Positions 33,158 to 44,966 are shown, counted from the first letter of the stretch. The stretch: 64,000 nt of DNA from Sphaerolaimus hirsutus (GCA_964036195.1 CAXIWS010000609.1:1-64000), one strand, 5' to 3'. Numbers and translations: made by a program. Notes: generated from the sequence alone by a model not told the origin.

Positions 33158-35154
33158 TGTGCTGACCGTGGCAAAATGGATGGATAAAGAAATACAGAGA
33201 TTTGATAATTAGGCTCATATTTGCACATTTACTTATTTGCACTATTTTACTTTTCATACACTATAATTATTTACCACGCAAAATATATTTCCTGCACTAT
33301 ATTATTTATCCATGGAGAATATTTTATTAGGAAAGTGTTTTATGAATAATCGATATGTTTATGTGAAATATTTAGGTTAAAAGGTCAAATAAGTTATTAT
33401 TAGGTGTATTAATATGAAATTAGGCTCATTCAACTCGCCATAATTTTCTGATCATTATTATATATACATTTACATGGTTTACTTGTAAGTTGATAAAGTC
33501 AAATCTTGTAAATATTTATGTTCTGCGTAATTATCTAGGCCAGCGTCCTAACAGAGAAATAGTGCCCTGTCACAGGGAAGAGTAAAACGCTGACAGCTCG
33601 CTGACAGCTTGCTTGCCAACCAGTAGAGAAATGGGCAGCTCGCTGACAAAAATTTTCAGCTTGCTGACAGCTCGCTGACAACTCAGCTGAACTATTATGT
33701 AGCTCGCTGACAGCTCGCTGACAAAAACGTCAAACATGATGTTTCATTTGACCCAAAAGAAAATGTAAATGTCATTCAGTGCAAGAAGTGTGGACTTCTA
33801 ACTGCAGTGCAGTACCAATCAAAATGAGACCCTTTCAACAGCGATGTACTTGCAATGAATTATTAGAAAGTGTTTCTTGAACAGCAAAAATGTTTTTCAA
33901 TGTTCATGAGGTGACTTTATTTACTTTATTTACATTAGGAATAGTGATTTGATGTTTTGCTGCATGTTTGAACATAGCATTGAGTTGTCTGTTTGTTTAC
34001 TCAGATTGATTTTGGGTCAAAAAATGAATTGTACATCACTCACAAAATTGCACCTCGTGAAGATACTCACTAAGCTGACAGCTCGCTGACAGCGAGACTG
34101 TTCATTTTTCAAAACTGCTGCAGCTCGCTGCCAACCGCTGACAGCTCGCTGACAGCAGGCGGCCAACCGCTGACAGCTCGCTGACAACTATAAACAATTG
34201 GTTGTCAGGCTTGCTGTCAGCGAGCTGTCAGCATTTTACTCTTCCCTGTGTGTGTGCAACTAGCATTTACTGTACGTATTTACGAAGCCCTTTGCGTAGG
34301 CATAATTATTATAACCCTGCTCACAAGTTATATTATATTTACTTTGTCATTATGGTAAATACCCTGCTCAAATTATACCAAAGAATATATTACAAACCCT
34401 GCTCAATTATTATACCCATTTACTTGAATAAGTCCCAATTTATCCATTATGAAATATACGTTTCCAGGAAGTGATTATTATTATTATATCGAATATACCC
34501 TGCTCTATTTACGTCATTAGGAACATTTGCACTACTATTTACAGTTTTCAAACCCTATTATATTAGTTCCAATGTGCGTCAATGTTTTCTGACAAATTGA
34601 AGCAAATTAGTAAATCGGCCAAGTTTGCCGACTTTGCGCCTTTCAAGATTAATAGTTTTTCTATTAGCCCAATTTGTACTTGGTATTTCTTTACCATAAG
34701 TATTTGAATGTATGCACGCATAGAATAAGCCAACTGTTTCGGTCAAATGTGTCTTATTGTTATATTTGTGGTTTATTTATGCATTTGTATTAGGAAATTA
34801 CTGTAGCTGTTTTTCTATACATGATTTCCGTGTCTTAGCTACTTTGGAAGTTTTTACTTCAGTCTTCTGACCCCAAGCTACTGAACGAAAATAAGCTAGC
34901 GATAGAAACTTCGATTAGGAAGCTCGCTAGACTTTGCACTTTTGTAACACGCTGTATCTGATCGAAATAAAGTACCTGAAACAATTCGAACCCCCTTTTC
35001 AACACACAACTACGAAATAAACTTAACTTGGCTGTCGACAAGTGGACGTTCGGCTACAACAGGAAATCAACCACTCTTAAGGCCGTTTCTCACTACGGTC
35101 TTGAAGCAGCCGGATTCGGTGGTAGAAGACGCTGACTTCGGTGACTTCATCACA
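33158..35154 (+). repeat. 5' LTR of copy D, with inserted DNA transposon
   Basis: TATATAC near 33461 is a candidate promoter element. ACCCTGCTC occurs four times (34314, 34361, 34396, 34497), and AATAAA is at 34966-34971. The insert (33571-34250) lies between the TATA-like site and the ACCCTGCTC repeats, so it probably disturbs transcription. Confidence 0.95.
33571..34250. mobile_element. 680-bp DNA transposon with CTGACAGCTCG subterminal repeats
   Basis: The insert is absent from the D 3' LTR, which gives the empty site directly. Its ends are inverted repeats of 38 bp with one mismatch, starting CACAGGGAAGAG. TGT is duplicated (33568-33570, 34251-34253). Many copies of GCTGACAGCTCGCTGACA lie inside both ends. 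A 3-bp duplication with CAC/GTG ends would suit an EnSpm/CACTA-like group, but no transposase is present and this assignment is weak. It has no coding region. Confidence 0.87.
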
Positions 35155-35172
35155 TGGCACAGCGAGCAGGGT
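35155..35172 (+). promoter_or_regulatory. Primer-binding site, copy D
   Basis: TGGCACAGCGAGCAGGGT differs from A and B by one G to A change at a CpG. Confidence 0.7.
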
Positions 35173-36365
35173 GATTGCATGACATTGTGCTATCACCAAG
35201 CCGGAACGGACATTGTGCGGCAGTTGGCAGAACTTCAAAAGTCCTGCTGAACATCAATTGGCCTTGGCTTAGCGTTGGCTGTTGATTTGCAGACAGCATT
35301 GTGCCAGAGTCACGGCACTCCTGTCTACATCCTGGGAGCGGTTCTACGCTCACGTGCGGAGGACACTGGAGTTCTGACAAGCCTGTCAGGATTTCAGGCA
35401 GCTTTCACCAGTGTTCTGGCAAGGTGCTAGACGCTGGGCGGCACCGGCATTTGACAAGGAGTCATTGTCGGACGGTGGTCAAACTTTTGCTGGACGCTCC
35501 TGGACATCCGGACGCCAGTGACCGCTCGCACGTCCTTCCTATGCCAAGGGAGGGTGACCTGACGGAGACAGGATTGCCACAGAGCCACGCTAGTCAAAGG
35601 GCTGTTTTTTGGGCATTCGCGGAGGTTCCTCGCTCCACTGGGTAAGAGTGGACTCATACCTCGGAAGTGCAAAAGTAGGGGTATCAGTGTACAAAGGGCT
35701 GTAGCTGACAGAGAGTGGATTTGAAAACCAAGTATTAGGATACTTGGTAGCGTGTAGGGGCTTTGCGGAGCTCCCATCAAATATACACGCTGTGCCTGCT
35801 CGGTACCATCAGATCAGACAGCACAAAAGTGCCAGAATACTGCATTGCACAGGCGCAATTGCAGAGCAGTGTACAGAAACACTGCCCAGAATCAGAAAGT
35901 GCACCAGAGTGCACAGAAACGTGTCACAGGTGACACGGCAAGCGCAGCACTGCGCACAGCGGCACAGGAGCCGCTCAGGAAAGCAAGTGGCCGGCGTGGT
36001 CACGGGGCACACAGGCGTGCCAGAAAGAGCGCCAGAGCGCTCAGGAAAAGTGTGTATGGACCCTCTTTGGGCGCACACTGCTGGGCAAATAAATTGTTTA
36101 TTGTCCAGGTGGATTTGACCGGTGTGTTGAAGTCAACGCGTGTGAACAATCACGTCAGGGGCTTTAGGGACACACCTGGTGCCAGTGCAGTAAAGGTCAA
36201 CGCGTGAGAACACGTCAGGGGCCTGTAGGACTGCATTGGTATTGTGCGTGGCACAACAAATCCGTAGTGCACAGAGCACTACACAGAAAGACGCAGAGAA
36301 GCGTCACAGGCGTCACAGGAGACGCACTATAAAGAGAATCAGTGAAGGAAAATTCATCAGCAAAA
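35173..36365 (+). other. 5' leader of copy D
   Basis: It holds the hairpin at 35727-35748 and the GTCAACGCGTG/CACGTCAGGGGC repeats at 36132-36163 and 36196-36223. No ATG-initiated frame shared with the other copies was found. Confidence 0.72.
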
Positions 36366-39300
36366 ATGGTTTCACCAACGGGTCACATCAGAAAGACCCT
36401 GGGGCCAGCAAAGCACAGGGTGGACAGCAGATTGGCAAGAGAATATGCCAAATATGACCCAGAGATATTTGCGAGAGCAACAAAGGAAGAGAAGAGAACA
36501 GAAATGAGAAGAGTGATTGCATCTATCAAACAGGAGGGTGCAAAATTGGAAAGTGCAATGACTGCAGTGAGAACTCAATTTGACGCATGGAGGGATGTCG
36601 TCAAGGACATTGACGAACCCAACCAGATGGAACAAGAACAGAAGATATACCAAGACTCATATGAGGAATATGCGAATATGTCAGACTTAGTGACACAGAA
36701 AGTTGCAGCCATGAATGTATACATCGAAGAGTTGCAAGACGTGATCCAGCAACAGAGCGGAAATACCATGTATGAAGTCAATACAGCATTCATACAGCAG
36801 ATGGCTGCCCAGATGGCTCTGACAGCTCAGGGAGCTGCTCCGGGGGCCAGTTCAACCAATGCAACCACAGCAAAGAGCGTCAAATTACAGAAACTGGAAG
36901 TGGAACAGTTTACTGGGGAAATTGTCAAATTTCGATCATGGTGGCAAATGTTCGAATCCCACATCCACAATCGGACAGATTTGGAGGACATTTCCAAGTT
37001 CTCATACTTGAGGAGCTTGCTGAAAGGCTCAGCATTTGGCATGATCAGTGGATTGAGTGTGACCGCAGGGAATTATGCACCCGCAATTGCAATGCTCAAG
37101 AAGAGATATGACCAGCCAGTTGTGGTCAGAAACACGCTGATGAGTAATATCATGAAGCTGCGACAGGCCAGGAATACCTGTCAGGATATGAGAATTTTGT
37201 TTGATGCAATTGAAAGGCTGCTCCAGCAGTTGGAGTCACTGGGTGAATCAGTAGAACATCCAATGCTGTTGAGCCAGCTGCAACAGAAAGTGCCACCCGA
37301 GGTTCTCAGAGAAATCCAGAAGGAACAGGGAACTGAGGAAGCCTTGACGATGGAAATATTCAGAAAGCTGTTTGGCAAGCAGCTAGCGCTCAGTGAGGCT
37401 GTACAGCATGCACAGCAAACTGAGGCACCAGTTCAGCAATCGCGCCAGGGATTCGGGAATAATCCACGCGCACAGCAATTCAATAATCGATTCCAAGGCA
37501 ATGGGAATCGATTCAGAGGGCCAGAGAACCCGAGGACCAGCACAGGGAGCATGTCTGTGATCCAGAATGGTCAGAGTGCACCACAGGCTGGATTCATGAA
37601 TCCTGGGAGGCCGTGTGTGTTCTGCAATGACACACAGCAATTACACTTTAATGATAAGTGTCCAAAGTTCAAAACTGCCAGAGAAAGGAGAGTGATTTTG
37701 TCAAAGGCAGAGCGATGCCTGAGATGCCTGCAGAAAGGGCATTACATGAATCAATGTCAATTTACGAGAAGTTGCTTCTATTGCAAGTCCAATAGGCACC
37801 ACACTGCGGTGTGCCCAGAGAAATTTGGTGACAATAGCAATGGAAACGCTGGACGGCAAATTCCAGCATTCAAAGCAAATGGTCAACAGAATGGCCAGCA
37901 ATCAGCAAACAATGGCAGAAAGTTTGTGCCAACGGTCGGTCGACCAGCACAGAGCCAACAGAGAAAGGCCACAGTGAATTGTGTCACTGTGGAAGAAGCT
38001 GGACCAGAAGTGGTAGAGACAGAAACCATATCCAGCACAGTGGTTACAGAACCAAATACAAAGCAACAAAATACGTCAGTGAACCTGTCAGTAAACAGGA
38101 ATATGTCAATGCTGATGACAGCCAGAACCGTGATTGAGGCTTCAGAAATGGATACAGAGATGGAGCCTGAACAGCCACCACTACAGATTCAAGTGTTCCT
38201 GGACACAGGATCCCAGGGAACGTACATGTCAGAGAAAGTGGCCAAGAAACTCAATTTGAAGAGTACAGGTGAACACCACATCCAGGTGTACACATTCGGA
38301 AATGAAAAGCCACACTATAAAGTAGTACAGCAAGTGGAATTCAGAATGCGGCTCAGAAATGGCCAGAAAGTTGATATGGTGGCTGATGTGGTCCCAACAT
38401 TGACCACAGAACAAGTCAAAGTGCCTGTGTCAGAACAGGACGAAAAGTACCTGCAGAAATACTTCCCAGATGAGAGTTACTTTGCAGACAGAATTCCCAA
38501 GGAAAAAGGGACAGAGTGCAAGTTCAAGCCAGACATTATAGTGGGCTTGAATTATTTCTGGGACTTGATGTCCAGAAACACCAGCACCACCAGACTTCCG
38601 TCAGGATTGTATGTCATTCCATCAGAATTGGGATTGCTGATGGGAGGTGGGCAGCTGACGAGCAACAGAAATCAATGGACTACGGATGGCGCATATCCGG
38701 TGGTGGTCAACACAATTGTGCATCAAATTCAGAGAGAAAAGTGGTACGAGGAAGCACCGTTGTCAATTGCTCCTGTACCAAATGTCAAAGATATGGACAG
38801 ATTGGATACCATTGGCATAATGGACCAGCCAGACCTCGTCGAGGATGATGAGGCCATAAAGCAATTCAATGAGAGTGTACAGAGAAACCCAGATGAACGG
38901 TACTCTGTAAAGTTCATGTACAAACCGAATTTGCATGAACTCCCAGATAACAAAGCAATGGCGTTCAAGAGGTTCAGATACCTCACCAACAGGCTCAAGA
39001 GAGATCCAGAATTACTGGAGAAAATTCAGGCAATCATGAAAGCACAAGAGGAGCAAGGAGTGATTGAGAAAGTCCAAGAGGATATTATGGATGGCAGAAA
39101 GTTCCATATATTGCCTCATCAACCAGTGATAACGCCAGAGAAAACTACCACAAAGGTCAGAGAGGTATATGATGCCTCAGCGAAACCGCCAGGCATGCCA
39201 AGCTTGAATGAGTGCATGTACCGCGGTCCAGTGATACTACCACAGCTGGTAGGGATGCTGATGCGATTCCGGTTGCATGGAATCACCCTGGTCGCAGATA

Positions 39301-40715
39301 TAGAGAAAGCGTTTCTGCAGATTAGTCTGCAGGACAGTGACAGAGATGTGACAAGATTTATGTGGTACAAGGATCCCACGAAACCATCGATGGAGGACAA
39401 CATTCAGATTTACAGATTTGCCAGAGTGCCATTTGGTATAATCTGCAGTCCAGTGCTGCTGGCGCTGACAGTCAGATACCACCTGAATCAAGCTAGCACA
39501 GAAAATGCAAAATTGATCGATGAAAATCTGTATGTGGATAATTTGATCCTCAGTGTGGACACAGAGCAGAAAGCAATTGAATTGTATCAGGAATCCAAAG
39601 TGCTGTTCACAGAGGCACAGATGAATCTGAGAGAATGGAACAGCAACAATAAGAGCTTTACTTGGCAATTGGCAGAGTCAGATGTGGCCAAGGAAATTGT
39701 CACAACAGTCCTAGGAATGAAATGGGACACAGAAAGCGACCAGATGTGGCTGAAAACGCCAAAGACAGTTCAGCTGTCACAATTATCAGAAACTGACCAA
39801 AAAATCAAACTTCCCACGAAAAGGACAGTTGCAAAAGTGACTGCGGGATGTTTTGATCCAATGGGACTCGTCAGTCCTGTCCTACTGCCAGCAAAGAGAT
39901 TTTTGCAGATGTTATGGCATTCAGGACCAAGTGCCAAAGAGTGGGATACTCCCCTGTCTGAGGAACAGACAGCAATTTGGCAGCAATTAGAGACAGAATT
40001 GCTCAAGGTTGGACAGATCAAGTTCAACAGAAATCTGAATTATCAGAGTAGTGCAGATGCACAACTGCACATTTTCGTTGATGCCTCAGCAATGGCATAC
40101 AGTGCAGCGGCATACATATGCCAGAAAACGGAAAATGACAGCGGCACATCAAGCCTGCTGTACTCCAGATTGAGACTAGCTCCAAAGAAACCAGAAGTGA
40201 CAATTCCACGGCTGGAATTGTTAGCAATGTTGATCGGCAGCAGAATGTCAAAGTTTATTCACAGAGAGCTCAAGGACGTCAAATTCAGTCAGACAGTTGT
40301 ATGGTCAGATTCAACCTGTTGTCTGAAGTGGCTAACAACAGCGAAGCCACTGGCATGTTTTGTCAAGAACAGATTGGATGAAATCAGGAAAATTCAGAGT
40401 GAGACAGAGAACATGCACATCAGACACATCGCAGGACTGGAGAACCCAGCTGACATGGCCACAAGAGGCATGAATATGTCAGAGTTGGAAGGCAGTAACC
40501 TGTGGTGGAAGGGGCCAGAATGGCTAATGACTGGAGAGTGGCCAGAGCCAAAAGTGGAGCCAGTTACGCCAGAAGTAATGGCAGAAATCAAGAAAGAAGA
40601 GCTCAAGTTCCCAAAGGCCAGTCTAATTTACCTGGGAGCCACACAGCAAGTGGTCAGTGACCCAGATGCCAGCAATGAGCAAGCTAATGAAAGCAAGCAA
40701 AGCAATCCATTGTGA
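36366..40715 (+). CDS. Gag-Pol of copy D up to a stop codon after RNase H
   Basis: From ATG 36366 there are 1449 residues: Gag with the DUF1759-like region (about 174-263), zinc knuckles (417-483), protease DTGSQ (Asp 613), RT with YVDN (1056-1059) and RNase H with FVDAS at 1237 and WSDS. It ends at TGA 40713-40715, where B and A have GGA. This is a single G to T change, not CpG decay. Gag, protease, RT and RNase H could all be made, but no integrase without read-through. The chosen ATG matches A and B; the in-frame GTG 24 bases upstream is not conserved in A. Confidence 0.88.
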   Translation: MVSPTGHIRKTLGPAKHRVDSRLAREYAKYDPEIFARATKEEKRTEMRRVIASIKQEGAKLESAMTAVRTQFDAWRDVVKDIDEPNQMEQEQKIYQDSYEEYANMSDLVTQKVAAMNVYIEELQDVIQQQSGNTMYEVNTAFIQQMAAQMALTAQGAAPGASSTNATTAKSVKLQKLEVEQFTGEIVKFRSWWQMFESHIHNRTDLEDISKFSYLRSLLKGSAFGMISGLSVTAGNYAPAIAMLKKRYDQPVVVRNTLMSNIMKLRQARNTCQDMRILFDAIERLLQQLESLGESVEHPMLLSQLQQKVPPEVLREIQKEQGTEEALTMEIFRKLFGKQLALSEAVQHAQQTEAPVQQSRQGFGNNPRAQQFNNRFQGNGNRFRGPENPRTSTGSMSVIQNGQSAPQAGFMNPGRPCVFCNDTQQLHFNDKCPKFKTARERRVILSKAERCLRCLQKGHYMNQCQFTRSCFYCKSNRHHTAVCPEKFGDNSNGNAGRQIPAFKANGQQNGQQSANNGRKFVPTVGRPAQSQQRKATVNCVTVEEAGPEVVETETISSTVVTEPNTKQQNTSVNLSVNRNMSMLMTARTVIEASEMDTEMEPEQPPLQIQVFLDTGSQGTYMSEKVAKKLNLKSTGEHHIQVYTFGNEKPHYKVVQQVEFRMRLRNGQKVDMVADVVPTLTTEQVKVPVSEQDEKYLQKYFPDESYFADRIPKEKGTECKFKPDIIVGLNYFWDLMSRNTSTTRLPSGLYVIPSELGLLMGGGQLTSNRNQWTTDGAYPVVVNTIVHQIQREKWYEEAPLSIAPVPNVKDMDRLDTIGIMDQPDLVEDDEAIKQFNESVQRNPDERYSVKFMYKPNLHELPDNKAMAFKRFRYLTNRLKRDPELLEKIQAIMKAQEEQGVIEKVQEDIMDGRKFHILPHQPVITPEKTTTKVREVYDASAKPPGMPSLNECMYRGPVILPQLVGMLMRFRLHGITLVADIEKAFLQISLQDSDRDVTRFMWYKDPTKPSMEDNIQIYRFARVPFGIICSPVLLALTVRYHLNQASTENAKLIDENLYVDNLILSVDTEQKAIELYQESKVLFTEAQMNLREWNSNNKSFTWQLAESDVAKEIVTTVLGMKWDTESDQMWLKTPKTVQLSQLSETDQKIKLPTKRTVAKVTAGCFDPMGLVSPVLLPAKRFLQMLWHSGPSAKEWDTPLSEEQTAIWQQLETELLKVGQIKFNRNLNYQSSADAQLHIFVDASAMAYSAAAYICQKTENDSGTSSLLYSRLRLAPKKPEVTIPRLELLAMLIGSRMSKFIHRELKDVKFSQTVVWSDSTCCLKWLTTAKPLACFVKNRLDEIRKIQSETENMHIRHIAGLENPADMATRGMNMSELEGSNLWWKGPEWLMTGEWPEPKVEPVTPEVMAEIKKEELKFPKASLIYLGATQQVVSDPDASNEQANESKQSNPL

Positions 40716-43613
40716 ATTGAGATACAGAGATTCTCATCACTGACAAAATTACTGGATGCAACAGTATACGTAATGAGATTTGTGCGACAGATGCACAAAA
40801 AGCGCAGCAGAAATGGCAGTCAGAGTGGACTGTCAGAAATCATGGAAAGTATCTGTGGTACAATGAAACCACAGGGAATTATCAGCATTGAAGAGAGAGA
40901 GATTGCGTTGAAATACTGGATCAAAGTGACGCAACAGAATCATTATAAAGGAGTGGCAGAGATTCTGGCAACAAGCCATAGCAAAGGCAGCCAGAATAGC
41001 AAGAAAACAGCTGCAGACCAGCAGTTTATCAAATGGCTCAATGTGCAAATGCATCAGGATGGAATCCTGAAGTGCCACGGCCAAATGGAGCATACTGACC
41101 CACAGGAGGTCACAGTGCCACTCATACTGTTGCCAGCAACGGCTTCAGTGACTCAGCTGATTGTCAGAGACCAGCATGAGAAGTTGATGCACGCAGGAGT
41201 GCAACACACATTGGCAGCGATCAGACAAAAGTACTGGATTACACAGGGCAGACGGGTGATCTACAATGTGACCAGGACCTGCCCAACCTGTAAGAAATTG
41301 GGAGCAAAGCCGTACCAGCTTCCACCAATGCCAGATTTACCAGAAACCAGAGTTCAGAGAGCCAGACCGTTCCAGTACACGGGCTTGGATTATTTGGGAC
41401 CAGTTTGGTACAAAGTGGACAAAGATCACAGGAAAATGTGGATCTGTTTGTTCACATGCATGGTGACACGTGCAGTTCACCTGGAAAGTGTGCTGGACAT
41501 GACAGCACAGGAATTCCTGAACGCAGTCAGGAGATTCATCGCCAGGCGTGGAAAGCCTGAGGCAGTAATTTCAGACAATGCGACGCAATTCAAATTGACA
41601 GAGAAAGTGCTCAGCTCAAGCACTGACAAGGCCATCAATACTGGAAAGGAATGGTCAGAAATGGTCAAAAGTGGAGTAGTACAGACTTACTGCTCACAGC
41701 AACATATCCAGTGGAACATGACTACTCCTATGGCACCATGGCAAGGAGGAGTCTATGAGAGAATGGTGGGCATCACCAAGAAACATTTCAAGGCAGCTGT
41801 GGGGCACAGAATGTTAACCCTGCAAGAATTGTTGACACTTCTGCCAGAAGTCGAGGCAGTAATCAACAGCAGGCCAATCTCTTACATCTATGGTTATGTG
41901 AAGAGCCTCAGAGTACTGACACCGAAAGACTTCCTGACAGGGGAAGGTCAGATTGGAGCACCACAGTTTGATGCAGACAAAGATGGAGAATTTGTGCCCA
42001 GAATGGATAACGCAGCGAAACTGCAGAAATATTGGGAGACAACCCAGCAAACTTTGGATAAGTTCTGGGACTTGTGGCATCAAGAGTATATCCCAAGCTT
42101 GAGGGAAAGAACTCAGGTGACGCACAAACATGGCAGATTGACAGCGACTCAAGAACCCAAAGTGAATGAAGTTGTGCTGATTTATGAAGAGAACATGCCC
42201 AGAGGTGCATGGAGGATGGGTCGCATCGAGCAGTTAGAGCCCAGCAAAGATGGACAGATTCGCTCAGCAAAAGTCAGAACTGCCAACAGAAATGTGGTCA
42301 GCAGACCACTCAATCAATTGTATCCGCTGGAAATCAATTCAAAGACAATGGATATCCCAGAGACAGCAGTAACAGTCAAAGTGGATTTACTGGACCCGGC
42401 AATTGTCCAGAAACATGTCAGAAATCAGAATTCAGACAGAAATCCTGTACCAGATCCTGCTCAGAAAAACTCAGCTTCAGATAGAGTCCTGAGGAGTGCA
42501 ACAGGGAAAGCCACAGCAACCACCAGCAGTCTGGTGGTTGGAATGCTGTGCATGGTGTTAATGCTGACAGGCGTGTCAGAGTCAGCAACGCTGAGAGAAG
42601 CTGGCAAAGCTTACAAGGAAGTATTTTCCAGAACATACGTTCTAGAAACCTCGACAGTAAGGCCACCATCATTGGCAGCACATCATGGATTGCCGCCTTT
42701 GCCTTCAGAATGGCCACCAAAATCTGTCAGAGAAATGCAGACTTATGAGAGATTCAAGGATGCAATCAAGGATCATCCTGTGGAACAAGTGATCAGCTCA
42801 CAAAGCCAGAAGTATCAGATTTGCACCAGTGGAAGACATGGACATGCGCTTACAGTTCCTGAAGAAGTGCAGTGCCATATCCCACCAAGGAATTTTGTCA
42901 AGGCAATGAAAGTTACACTTTACGCACAGAGACAGATTCCACAGAAAGAGAAAGCGTATAGATGCTACATCAGAATCAAAGAGATCATCACATACACCAG
43001 TTTCTGGGGAGCGAAAGGCATTACAGGTAATTTTGAGAAATACCAGCAAGTTGGCGTGGTAGCCTGTAACTATGCAAGAATTCACAAGATGTTCAGAGGA
43101 ACACCTTTAGTGGAAATGGAGCCCAGAGTGTGGACAACCAATCAAACCCTGAATGTGGAATATTCATGGTGTTGTCATGATAAAGAAAATGTTGTCAGTA
43201 ACTTCTACATGGAAGAAGAAACCGTGGCTTCACTCGATGGAAAGACTGTAATCAGCGACTTGCAAGATTTCAGCCAGTGCAGAGCCATGATGGGACATTG
43301 CAGAGACCACAATTATGGAATCACAGTGTGGGATACAGAGAACTTCAAGCATCAATGTGCATATGAGAGAATTGGCAGATTCAAATCAGAGATATCTGGC
43401 CAGACAATTATTGTGTCAAAATTGCAAGCAGCATACTCCCACAGCAACAAGACAAAGAGGCCAATTGGTTCAGAATGTGTTCCGGGAGACACATACTACA
43501 CCGATCAAGGAGGTGTATTCATCCAGTTTGACAGAAGAGAAGATGTGCCTGTGGAATGGGCGATGCCAGGAAAGATAGTGGAGGCAAGAGAGTCGACAAT
43601 CAGTGGAACATAG
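40716..43613 (+). pseudogene. Integrase and N-terminal half of envelope, copy D, same frame
   Basis: The Gag-Pol frame continues unshifted after the TGA. Integrase has its zinc region at residues 1604-1642 and catalytic Asp 1675, Asp 1737 and Glu 1798, then a DUF5641-like C-terminal domain near 1915-1985. With no stop or shift it passes into an envelope-like protein: a hydrophobic signal-like segment at about 2056-2075 with a plausible signal-peptidase site, then a Cys-containing ectodomain. It ends at TAG 43611-43613, where B has TTG. Confidence 0.85.
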
Positions 43614-44966
43614 TATGCCAGATTGGACGACAGAAATTCCAAGTTTCAGTTCCTGCAACATGTGGTCAGAGAGATGACTCAGGCACAATTTGCGATTGTA
43701 TGGCATCAGCTATGTCAACTTCGCAAGAACCAGCTGGACATGTTGACTCAGCTTTTCCGCATCGATCCAACACTGGGAATTCGAGCCATGCTGGGAAGAC
43801 AGGATGTTCATGCAGAATGGGCTGGAGAAGCAATTATGTTTTGGGAATGCAAGGAAGTGCAGCCATACATAATTTATCAGACAGGGAAAGTGGGAGAAAC
43901 ATGTTACAAGTACACACCAATGAGATTGGACAAAGACGGGCCCTTGTGGTTCAAGAGCCCAGGCAGCAGAGACTTGGTGGAGAAATCACCAGAAGAAAAC
44001 TGCAGCCACACCACACCGCACCTGTACAGAAATGAACATGGACAATGGAAGTCCGCACATGGAATGGTGCACGTCACAGAGACACCGATCGAAATGACAT
44101 GGAAAAGACAATGGCAGGCCTTCACGTTTGATGCGCCTCACCTGTTCACCAACATTGTCAATAGAGCAACCAATTTCATGGATGTCAGAGGCCAGATTCA
44201 GAGACTACAGAATCTAGAGCATGTGCAGAATCAGTTGATCGATTACACAGCAGATATGTCATTGGATCCCAGAGTGATCAGAAATTCAATAGAAGGCATT
44301 GGAGCTGGAATTGGACAGACAGCAGCAGGAATCAGCAAAGCATATGGTCACTATATATCTGGAGTATCAAAAGGGTACACTAACTTTATGGGAGGAATGC
44401 TGAAAGGACCCTTTCAAGTGATCATCAACACAATCGCAATGCTGCTGGGAATCACAATCCTGATAGCTGGAATCGTAGCTGCAGGATACCTGTGGTACAA
44501 TTGGAGAATTGCCACAGGAAAGCCAGTGATTCCACCATGTGTATACACATGCATATGGAAATGCATAGTGTGTCCGTTCAAATGCATATGGCTATGCTTC
44601 AGAGCCATCAGATATACTATCAAGAAATCAACTCAGAAAGAGACCAATTATCCGCAAAGAAAAGTACACAAGACAGAGTTGAGACCAGCAATCAACAGGA
44701 GAGCCAGATCCAACTCAACACAGTCCGTCAGATTTGCCAGGAGAGCAGAAACAGAGGACAGAATGGCAAAGTCACTATCAGCATACGTTCAACCAGATGA
44801 AAGTTCAGCTGATGAAGGACAAGTCAGAGCCAGGAACAGAGATAGTGTTCACATGCCTGATATCCGCAAATTCACCGCACGCGAATGCGCAGGAAGCAAT
44901 ACGGGCAACTACCTGGTCATCATCAGGCTAGGTCGGCGTTGGCATCACCAGCAACCGGACCTGTGA
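43614..44966 (+). pseudogene. C-terminal half of envelope-like glycoprotein, copy D
   Basis: Still in the Gag frame, this part has the rest of the ectodomain, an NCS glycosylation site that B lacks, a Gly-rich segment just before a membrane span at about residues 2685-2712, then a juxtamembrane stretch with six or more Cys in 20 residues (possible palmitoylation) and a cytoplasmic tail of about 110 residues. The full frame from 36366 to 44966 is 2866 codons plus stop. A membrane fusion role is inferred from architecture only. The Gly-rich pre-membrane region recalls class III fusion proteins, but this is weak. Confidence 0.72.

Noticed and set aside
33571..34250. Treating the extra sequence in D's 5' LTR as part of the LTR
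   Set aside because: The 3' LTR lacks it, it has its own inverted ends, and TGT is duplicated at its borders.
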